A DNA stretch of 64,000 bases from Psychrobacter sp. I-STPA6b (GTDB taxonomy: Bacteria > Pseudomonadota > Gammaproteobacteria > Pseudomonadales > Moraxellaceae): contig NZ_VEWM01000010.1 in the NCBI RefSeq assembly GCF_020662265.1, positions 248,001 to 312,000 on the forward strand, in the 5' to 3' direction. The notes below the pieces were generated by a model. The model searched no databases and was not told where the DNA came from. It saw nothing but the letters and a program-made list of their open reading frames with translations. A program made the translations under genes and the position numbers. Below, piece by piece: positions 28,752-35,878 of the stretch; the first letter of the stretch is position 1; each line of letters begins with the position of its first letter.

Positions 28752-30032
28752 TTACTTGCGGTCTTCAATTTTAACAAAGTCACGACGAGTTTCACCAGTG
28801 TAAAGCTGACGTGGACGACCAATCTTAAATGGCGCACTGTGCATCTCTAACCAGTGGCTGATCCAGCCTGCTGTACGAGCGAGAGCAAAGATTACGGTAA
28901 ACATTGAGGTTGGAATACCAATGGCTTTTAAGATAATGCCTGAGTAGAAATCTACGTTTGGATATAGGTTACGCTCTACAAAGTATGGGTCTTCAAGAGC
29001 GATTTTCTCAAGCTTCATTGCCAGCTCAAGTTTAGGATCATTAATACCTAACGCACCCAATACTTCATCACAAGTTTCTTTCATGACTTTAGCACGTGGG
29101 TCAAAGTTTTTGTAAACACGGTGACCAAAGCCCATTAGCTTCACTTCTTTACGCTTCACTTTTTCCATAAACTCATCGACATTCTCAACAGTGCCGATTT
29201 CATCTAGCATTTCAAGTACTGCTTCGTTTGCACCACCATGAGAAGGTCCCCAAAGTGCAGCGATACCAGCAGCAATACACGCATAAGGGTTAGCACCTGT
29301 AGAGCCAGCTAAACGTACTGTAGAAGTTGATGCATTTTGCTCATGGTCAGCATGTAGAGTAAAGATTTTATCCATTGCTTTAGCAAGTACAGGATTAACT
29401 TTATAATCAACATCAGCAGGTGTTGCAAACATCATGTATAAGAAGTTTTCAGCGTAATTAAAGTCATTACGTGGGTACATGAAGGGTTCGCCACGAGAGT
29501 ATTTATAGCTCATAGCAGCCAGTGTTGGCATTTTTGAGATAAGGCGAATAGCAGTGATTTCACGATGTTGTTCATCGCTGACATCTAAGCCGTCATGGTA
29601 GAATGCTGATAATGCACCAACGACACCAACCATGATTGCCATTGGGTGTGCATCACGGCGGAAGCCCTCAAAGAACTTACGTAATTGATCATGTACGCCA
29701 GAATGCTTTTGTACCTTTTGATAAAAATCTTTTTTCTGCTCAGCATTTGGTAAGTCGCCATGTAGTAGGGCATAACAAACTTCAAGATACTCTGCATTAT
29801 CTGCTAACTGATCAATAGGATAGCCACGGTGTAATAACTCACCTTTGCCACCATCAATAAAAGTAATTTTTGACTCTACTGGCGCAGTTACTTTAAAGCC
29901 AGGGTCATAAGTCCAGTATCCAGCTTCTTGGAATGCTGCCACATCAATGACTGGGCGACCTAGTGTACCTTTGATAATAGGTAGGTCATAATTTTGATCA
30001 TTGACGGTTAAGGTCGCTTTTTCGTTTGCCAT
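28752..30032 (-). CDS. gltA: Citrate synthase (type II)
   Basis: Citrate synthase condenses oxaloacetate and acetyl-CoA, the entry step of the TCA cycle. The 426-residue length is that of the hexameric NADH-sensitive type. Signature regions are [49 protein letters not shown] [15 protein letters not shown], and [15 protein letters not shown] with the catalytic His; the catalytic Asp lies in PNVDFYSGI. The start follows gagagga. It is divergent from sdhC across 1.5 kb of noncoding DNA, an arrangement common in Moraxellaceae and Pseudomonas. Confidence 0.98.
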   Translation of the reverse strand: MANEKATLTVNDQNYDLPIIKGTLGRPVIDVAAFQEAGYWTYDPGFKVTAPVESKITFIDGGKGELLHRGYPIDQLADNAEYLEVCYALLHGDLPNAEQKKDFYQKVQKHSGVHDQLRKFFEGFRRDAHPMAIMVGVVGALSAFYHDGLDVSDEQHREITAIRLISKMPTLAAMSYKYSRGEPFMYPRNDFNYAENFLYMMFATPADVDYKVNPVLAKAMDKIFTLHADHEQNASTSTVRLAGSTGANPYACIAAGIAALWGPSHGGANEAVLEMLDEIGTVENVDEFMEKVKRKEVKLMGFGHRVYKNFDPRAKVMKETCDEVLGALGINDPKLELAMKLEKIALEDPYFVERNLYPNVDFYSGIILKAIGIPTSMFTVIFALARTAGWISHWLEMHSAPFKIGRPRQLYTGETRRDFVKIEDRK

Positions 30033-30403
30033 AAATTCCTCTCATTATTGTTTACGAAACACTGATATGAACCACTCCATATTGCTTCAACAGGGGAGGT
30101 GTCTATAGTGCATACTTTAGATAAAAACAGTCATAATAAAAAATAGTCATACACACAGGTAATCATAAATTCTTCTTACAGCTGAAGTAGGACTGACTAA
30201 GCCCATATAATCTAACAAAAACTATCGAGTCTGGATAGTGATATTATTTGTCTCACTATCAGGTCAATATGTCTCAATCATGTTGTGAGTATCAATTAAA
30301 TTGGCACAGTAATATAAGGATTACCAGCTAAATAATGGCGATTTGCTCTGCCACCATCCTTGTGTATCACCTATCCTTCCTTTAATTAATAATACTTATT
30401 ATA

Positions 30404-30467
30404 GTTGGGTCTGCTAGGATTGCAGGAGTGATTCACTGCAATTAATGACAATAGCTACTGACCCAAC
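30404..30467. ncRNA. Candidate structured RNA element
   Basis: GTTGGGTC (30404-30411) and GACCCAAC (30460-30467) are exact complements. Nested inside, ATTGCAG (30419-30425) pairs with CTGCAAT (30436-30442). The fold works on both strands. On the minus strand it would lie about 400 bp upstream of gltA and downstream of the Fur-box-like site. No known riboswitch family was recognised. Confidence 0.35.
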
Positions 30468-30622
30468 GAGCATTGGTTATATCTGTATCATCTTATAATA
30501 GAATTGTCATGATGGATAGTAAAAAAATAACTACTGAATAGAAATATTATGTTTATATGCCAAATTAGCTTAATAAATCTCAATCTTTATCCGCCGAGTA
30601 TCCATTATTGTTGTACTGGAAA

Positions 30623-30641
30623 AATAATGATTATCATTGAT
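30623..30641. promoter_or_regulatory. Fur-box-like palindrome
   Basis: The 19-mer agrees with the Fur consensus (GATAATGATAATCATTATC) at 14 positions and contains the perfect core AATGATTATCATT. It overlaps possible promoters on both strands: plus TTGTTG (30609-30614) with TATCAT (30632-30637), and minus TTGCTC with GATAAT. Fur represses promoters when iron is plentiful. Binding is inferred. Confidence 0.6.
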
Positions 30642-31088
30642 AACTAAAGGGCTAGAGCAACGTAGCAATGAAAATAATATCTGAAAAATGGCAGACTTAT
30701 TTTAGCAAGAATCATATTAAGAGAAAAAAATAATTATCTTGTAACAGGTTGTTAACAGCATTTTATCGATATATTTTTGTTAAAGAAAGATTGTTGAGTA
30801 AATACTCAAATACTCTGTAGACTTTGGTTTGGCTTGCTTTGGCGGAGATGGTATTTGCTATGGTTATAGATATCTTATGGCTATAATTGAGTTGTGATAC
30901 TGGTTGTTTTTAGATGGATATCACAGAAACTTCCCATGCTTTTTTGGAATTTGTTTGTAATTAATAGCAACAAACTCTATAATTAACGCAATATAACTGG
31001 TGCTAGCTTTACCCAATACGCCAACACTAGCAATACAACAGCTGAACATGGTTTATTTTACATGATAACTATGATGTAGATGATCAAC

Positions 31089-31154
31089 CTTGCACAGTAT
31101 GTGTGGGCAAGACCCAGATACGGTCATATCCGTATATCTCAGATATTGTGCAAG
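31089..31154. promoter_or_regulatory. Nested dyad upstream of sdhC
   Basis: CTTGCACA (31089-31096) pairs with TGTGCAAG (31147-31154). Inside, ATACGG (31118-31123) pairs with CCGTAT (31130-31135) over a 6-base loop, with further pairing beyond a bulge. It may be part of a leader RNA of the sdh operon or a cluster of protein-binding sites. Confidence 0.45.
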
Positions 31155-31289
31155 TATATGAGATATGCGTAATGGTATGACTTGTATGTATCAAGTCAAT
31201 CTTTATTACGGTAAAGTCAGCTAGCTCTTCCTTATTTTATTCGTCTGATGTGTTAAAAAAATGACAAACGATGGTGTTTGTACAGTTAG

Positions 31290-31321
31290 TTAGGGTCAGG
31301 TGTTTGTGGATATGACCCTAA
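31290..31321. promoter_or_regulatory. 9-bp hairpin upstream of sdhC
   Basis: TTAGGGTCA (31290-31298) and TGACCCTAA (31313-31321) pair perfectly around 14 bases. The arms share TAGGGTC/GACCCTA with the ends of the MITE-like family but not the following bases, so kinship is uncertain. Confidence 0.5.
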
Positions 31322-31539
31322 GTATATAGTGTCATTTGCTCAACAAGTTAATCATGGTTTTTTCATCTTTAGATGAGGCTAGACTGGATTAAACGGGTTA
31401 GGTAACAATCTAACTAACTAACAAAATAGATTAGTAGTAGTGGCATCATATCAATTTCAGTACACACATCTTCTTGTCATAGTGTCTTAGTCTTTTAGAC
31501 AGCATTACTGTTAATACATCAGTGTTAACCCTAAAAAGG

Positions 31540-31929
31540 ATGCCCGCTGTGAAAAGCAACCGCCCCATTAATTTGCCTTTGAGTCAAGTGATTAGCGTTA
31601 ACGCAAAGTCACCGATTGCGATTGCCTCTATTTTGCATCGTATCTCTGGCATCATCTTATTTCTTCTAATTCCTGTTTTATTATGGCTATTACAACGCTC
31701 ACTAGCATCACCTGAGAGCTTTGCTGTGGTATTTGATAATATCCTTGTACGTTTTATCGCATGGGTATTTGTTGCCTCAGTAGCATATCATTTTGTGATG
31801 GGTATCAAGCACTTGTTGGCTGATATGGGAATGAATGAGGAGCTAAAATCAGGTCGTCAAGCTGCTGTGATTAGTTTTGTTATTGCAGCTATTTTGATTG
31901 TAGCTTCATTTGTATGGGTGATGTTCTAA
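31540..31929 (+). CDS. sdhC: Succinate dehydrogenase cytochrome b556 subunit
   Basis: SdhC is one of two membrane anchors of complex II and helps bind haem b and ubiquinone. The 129-residue protein has SPIAIASILHRISGI (quinone-site Ser and Arg) and three transmembrane helices; the haem ligand is probably the His in MGIKHLLADMG. The frame is open from GTG 31522. The ATG at 31540 directly touches aaaaagg, while GTG at 31549 has better spacing from it, so the true start may be 31549 (MKSNRPINL). First gene of sdhCDAB. Transcription must start in the long upstream region. Confidence 0.95.
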   Translation: MPAVKSNRPINLPLSQVISVNAKSPIAIASILHRISGIILFLLIPVLLWLLQRSLASPESFAVVFDNILVRFIAWVFVASVAYHFVMGIKHLLADMGMNEELKSGRQAAVISFVIAAILIVASFVWVMF

Positions 31930-32321
31930 TGATTAAAAATGACTCAGGAACCAAAAGTGCAACAGGACTTACGGGTTCAGGCACACGAGATTGGATTGTA
32001 CAACGTATTAGCGCAGTAGTACTGGCTCTATATAGTCTGGTGCTATTAGGTTTCTTTTTGATAAATGGTCAAGTGACCTATGCTGAGTGGGTAAGCTTTA
32101 TGATGAGCTTGCCAATGCGCTTATTTAGTTTAGTAGCTATCATAGCGTTGGCAGGTCATGCATGGGTTGGAATGTGGACAGTATTTACTGACTACATTAC
32201 TTCTAAAAAGTTGGGTGCAAAAGCAGCAGGTCTGCGTTTGGTACTACAATCAGCAATGATCATTGCCATTTTAGTTTATTTATTTTGGGGCATTATGATT
32301 TTTTGGGGTATTACCTTATAA
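31929..32321 (+). CDS. sdhD: Succinate dehydrogenase membrane anchor subunit
   Basis: SdhD is the second hydrophobic anchor of complex II. The 130-residue protein has GTRDWIVQRISAVVLALYSL at the N-terminal end of helix 1, a second helix with the likely haem-ligand His in LAGHAWVGMWTVFTDYI, and a third helix at the C-terminus (IIAILVYLFWGIMIFWGI). The ATG at 31929 overlaps the sdhC stop by one base (TAATG), so the two are coupled. An upstream in-frame ATG at 31914 is less likely. Confidence 0.95.
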   Translation: MIKNDSGTKSATGLTGSGTRDWIVQRISAVVLALYSLVLLGFFLINGQVTYAEWVSFMMSLPMRLFSLVAIIALAGHAWVGMWTVFTDYITSKKLGAKAAGLRLVLQSAMIIAILVYLFWGIMIFWGITL

Positions 32322-32503
32322 GTAAGGGTTTGATAGTTTGAGTTGATAGTATACAAGTTATTCTATTAAATCTTTGAAATTCCCCAAATCTTATGATCAT
32401 ATTGGCATTTGATGAGTAAGGTAAATTAAGTAATACATTTGGTAGTACAGACACATCACTCATAAATCGATGCCCTTAATTTGCATTCATTAGGAAACCT
32501 GTC

Positions 32504-34354
32504 ATGGCAACTAGACAAGATAATACAATTAGCAATATCAAAACTTTGAATTACGATGCTGTTATTGTTGGCGGTGGTGGTTCAGGTATGCGTGCCTCAC
32601 TACAGCTTGCAGAAGCAGGTATGAAAGTCGCTGTTATTACCAAAGTATTCCCAACACGCTCACATACAGTAGCAGCACAGGGTGGAATTGGTGCTAGCCT
32701 TGGTAACATGAGTAATGACAACTGGCACTTCCACTTTTACGATACAGTAAAAGGGTCAGACTGGTTAGGTGACCAAGATGCCATCGAATATATGTGCCGA
32801 GAAGCACCCAAAGTGGTGTATGAGCTTGAGCATATGGGTATGCCGTTTGACCGCAATGCAGACGGAACTATTTATCAGCGTCCATTTGGTGGTCATACCT
32901 CAAACTATGGTGAAAAAGCAGTACAGCGTGCATGTGCGGCGGCTGACCGTACTGGACATGCTTTATTGCATACGCTATATCAAAAAAACCTACAGCAAGG
33001 CACCCAGTTTTTTATTGAGTGGATTGCACTAGACTTGATTAAAGATGAAGACGGTAATATCAACGGTGTGATTGCTATTGAGCAAGAAACAGGTGCTGTT
33101 TCTGTCTTCCAGACACCAATTACTGTATTAGCAACAGGTGGTGCAGGACGTATCTTTGCAGCTTCTACCAATGCTTATATTAATACAGGTGATGGCTTGG
33201 GTATGGCAGTACGTGCTGGTGTGCCTCTACAAGATATGGAGTTTTGGCAGTTCCACCCAACAGGTGTTGCTGGTGCTGGTGTACTATTAACTGAAGGTTG
33301 TCGTGGTGAAGGTGCTATCTTACGTAATAAAGATGGTGAAGCCTTTATGGAGCGTTATGCACCAACCGTTAAAGACTTAGCACCTCGTGACCTTGTATCT
33401 CGCTCAATGGACCAAGAAATTAAAGAAGGTCGTGGTTGTGGACCAAAAGGTGAATATATCGTGATGGATATGACTCACTTAGGGGTTGAAACCATTATGA
33501 AGCGTCTGCCTTCTGTTTTTGAAATTGGTAAAAACTTTGCTAACGTTGATATTACCAAAGAGCCAATTCCAGTTATCCCAACCATTCACTATATGATGGG
33601 TGGTATTCCAACCAACATTCATGGTCAGGTAACTGTGCCCGATTTGGAAGGTAATGTTGATGAAGAAGGCTTATACACTGATGGCAAAGTTGTCAAAGGA
33701 TTGTACGCTATTGGTGAGTGTGCTTGCGTAAGTGTTCACGGTGCAAACCGTTTGGGTACAAACTCTTTGTTAGACTTGGTTGTATTTGGTCGTGCTGCTG
33801 GTAAGCATATTGTTGATGAATATCATCATGCAGATCACAACTATAAACCTTTAGACCCTCGTGTGCTTGACTTTACTATTGGTCGTCTGGACAAGTTGCA
33901 ACAATCAACTGATGGCTACAATGCACAAGATGTGGCTGATGAGATTCGCGCAACCATGCAAAAACATGCCAGTGTATTCCGTACACAAGCATTGATGGAT
34001 GAAGGGGTCGAAAAAATCTTAGCACTGCGTGAAAAAGTAGAAAATATTCACCTTGTTGATAAGTCACAAGTATTTAATACTGCTCGTATTGAAGCATTAG
34101 AAGTTGCTAATTTATATGAAGTGGCAAAAGCAACAATGCTATCAGCGGCCAAGCGCCATGAGTGCCGAGGTGCGCATACAGTATTAGATTATGATCGTCC
34201 AGAGGATGATCCTGTTGCACCAAATGGACGTAATGATAATGAGTGGATGAAGCATACATTATGGTACTCTAGTGATAATCGTATCATTTATAAACCAGTA
34301 CGCAAAAGTCCTCTAACTGTAGATTACGTCGTGCCTAAAGTACGGGTTTACTAA
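32504..34354 (+). CDS. sdhA: Succinate dehydrogenase flavoprotein subunit
   Basis: SdhA oxidises succinate to fumarate with covalently bound FAD on the cytoplasmic side of complex II. The 616-residue protein has the FAD-binding motif VIVGGGGSGMRASLQLAEAG near 20-39. The FAD-linking His is H54 in FPTRSHTVAAQGGI. HPTG, the active-site region REGRGCGPKG-like EGRGCGPKGEYI, and GECACVSVHGANRLGTNSLL are present. The C-terminal domain ends TVDYVVPKVRVY. The start follows taggaaac. A 182-bp spacer separates it from sdhD, longer than in enterics. Confidence 0.98.
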   Translation: MATRQDNTISNIKTLNYDAVIVGGGGSGMRASLQLAEAGMKVAVITKVFPTRSHTVAAQGGIGASLGNMSNDNWHFHFYDTVKGSDWLGDQDAIEYMCREAPKVVYELEHMGMPFDRNADGTIYQRPFGGHTSNYGEKAVQRACAAADRTGHALLHTLYQKNLQQGTQFFIEWIALDLIKDEDGNINGVIAIEQETGAVSVFQTPITVLATGGAGRIFAASTNAYINTGDGLGMAVRAGVPLQDMEFWQFHPTGVAGAGVLLTEGCRGEGAILRNKDGEAFMERYAPTVKDLAPRDLVSRSMDQEIKEGRGCGPKGEYIVMDMTHLGVETIMKRLPSVFEIGKNFANVDITKEPIPVIPTIHYMMGGIPTNIHGQVTVPDLEGNVDEEGLYTDGKVVKGLYAIGECACVSVHGANRLGTNSLLDLVVFGRAAGKHIVDEYHHADHNYKPLDPRVLDFTIGRLDKLQQSTDGYNAQDVADEIRATMQKHASVFRTQALMDEGVEKILALREKVENIHLVDKSQVFNTARIEALEVANLYEVAKATMLSAAKRHECRGAHTVLDYDRPEDDPVAPNGRNDNEWMKHTLWYSSDNRIIYKPVRKSPLTVDYVVPKVRVY

Positions 34355-34478
34355 GATTAACTTTATTTAATTTCGCTTTTTTTAAATTTATAAGCCGTTG
34401 ACAGAGTAGTTGTTACCTTAAGTCAATTAGCCAAGATAAAATGACGTGTTAGATGGGTTGTTTTTGTATTGGTCATAT

Positions 34479-34516
34479 TTGACAGAATGTCTCAAGAAAA
34501 TATGCTAATCTGTCAA
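34479..34516 (+). promoter_or_regulatory. Possible internal promoter and dyad before sdhB
   Basis: TTGACA (34479-34484) is a consensus -35 box with TATGCT (34501-34506) 16 bases later. The same segment is bounded by an exact 8-bp inverted repeat, TTGACAGA and TCTGTCAA (34509-34516). It lies 30 bp before sdhB, in a 191-bp spacer. It may be an internal promoter, an RNA hairpin, or both. Confidence 0.45.
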
Positions 34517-34545
34517 CCTGCTTATTACCGTCTGGAGTTAGCACT

Positions 34546-35256
34546 ATGAGCCGAGGTACTCGCACCATAGAGATTTATCGCTACGACCCTGATAAGGACG
34601 CAGCCCCATACATGCAGACTTATACCATTGAGCTGCTTGAATCTGACCGTATGTTATTGGATGTTTTATTACGTCTGAAAAAAATGGATGAAGGCATTAC
34701 TTTCCGTCGCTCATGCCGTGAAGGTATTTGTGGCTCAGATGGTATGAATATTAATGGTAAAAATGGGCTGTCATGTTTGATTAACATGAACACTCTGCCT
34801 GAAAAAATTACCATTCGTCCATTACCTGGTTTACCTGTTGTCCGTGACTTGGTTGTGGATATGAACCAGTTTTATGAGCAGTATGAGAAGATTCACCCTT
34901 ATTTAATTAATGATCAGCCTGCACCACCAACTGAGCGTTTACAATCACCAGAAGAGCGTGAAAAGCTAAATGGTCTGTATGAGTGTATTTTATGTGCTTG
35001 TTGCTCAACCAGTTGTCCTTCTTTCTGGTGGAACCCTGATAAGTTCTTAGGTCCTTCTGCTTTGTTAAATGGTTATCGCTTTGTGATTGATAGCCGTGAT
35101 ACAGACACACAAGCTCGTTTGGCTCGTTTGGATGATCCTTTTAGCTTGTTCCGTTGTCGTGGCATTATGAACTGTGTTTCAGTTTGTCCTAAAGGGTTGA
35201 ACCCAACTAAAGCCATTGGTCATTTACGTAATATGTTACTTGACCAAGCAGGTTAG
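34546..35256 (+). CDS. sdhB: Succinate dehydrogenase iron-sulfur subunit
   Basis: SdhB carries electrons from FAD to quinone through three clusters. The 236-residue protein shows the 2Fe-2S ligands in CREGICGSDGMNINGKNGLSC-type order (near 62-82), the 4Fe-4S ligands in CILCACCSTSCP (near 146-157) and the 3Fe-4S/4Fe-4S ligands in CRGIMNCVSVCPKG (near 203-216). All cysteines needed are present. The ATG follows tggag. A terminator directly after the gene marks the end of sdhCDAB. Confidence 0.98.
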   Translation: MSRGTRTIEIYRYDPDKDAAPYMQTYTIELLESDRMLLDVLLRLKKMDEGITFRRSCREGICGSDGMNINGKNGLSCLINMNTLPEKITIRPLPGLPVVRDLVVDMNQFYEQYEKIHPYLINDQPAPPTERLQSPEEREKLNGLYECILCACCSTSCPSFWWNPDKFLGPSALLNGYRFVIDSRDTDTQARLARLDDPFSLFRCRGIMNCVSVCPKGLNPTKAIGHLRNMLLDQAG

Positions 35257-35287
35257 ACTGAAAGTGTAGGATTATAGTAATACATAG

Positions 35288-35316
35288 GCCTTTATCTGAT
35301 GATGGAGGCTTTTTTT
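35288..35316 (+). terminator. Terminator after sdhB
   Basis: A 9-bp stem with two G-U pairs (GCCTTTATC with GATGGAGGC) and the loop TGAT is followed by seven T residues. It separates the sdh operon from sucA. Confidence 0.8.
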
Positions 35317-35878
35317 ATTTGTCACTTTTCTGATGCTTGCTATAATGTTATATAAAGAATTTTGATTTCATTAAGGTGTCATTGTCTTAGTTAACAATAG
35401 GCAGAGTATGTTACTAACATATATCTTTTCTAAGGGTATGTTATTCAATAGCTAAATGATAACTATTGAGCAAACAAACTATGCTGAAAATTTTTATCAT
35501 GTTATGCTTAAAAGCAGTATGTATCATAATCTTGGTCAAGTAGAATAGGTCATATCAATATACATGGATGTTAAAAATATATTCATTTTTTAAGTGAAGA
35601 TATTTGGCTTGAGTACTTATCAAGATGGCAACATGTATGATGTTATGGCACTGTGACATCTAAGCTGGCAAAGATTCATGAGATAACAAATGGCAGATAT
35701 GACCGTAAAAAATAATATTTATAATATTATTGCCAGTTGGTGTGTCTATTTATAATCAAGCTCAGTAATGTTTGGAATATTATTTTACGGATAGCCTACA
35801 ATTGATTGCCTCTATAGCGATTAAAATTAACGTATCAAATTATTCATCTTCTTCCATTCACATTTAATAGAAAATACT
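35317..35878. other. Noncoding region upstream of sucA
   Basis: No gene is seen in these 562 bp. It must hold the sucA promoter. A perfect AT palindrome AATAATATT-TAT-AATATTATT lies at 35711-35731 and a small dyad CAATAG/CTATTG near 35449-35471. No recognised riboswitch or clear promoter pair was identified. The sucA ribosome binding site is weak. Confidence 0.45.

Larger units (their letters stand above)
30033..31539. other. Long noncoding region between gltA and sdhC
   Basis: About 1.5 kb without a convincing gene on either strand. It separates two divergent TCA transcription units and is much longer than needed for two promoters. It holds a Fur-box-like palindrome (30623-30641), a structured dyad near 30404-30467, a second near 31089-31154 and a 9-bp hairpin at 31290-31321, each listed separately. 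A small regulatory RNA is possible but not proven; no classic terminator was found inside. Confidence 0.7.

Noticed and set aside
30033..31539. Small protein genes in the gltA-sdhC gap
   Set aside because: No frame with a credible ribosome binding site, length and composition was found on either strand; the region reads as noncoding.
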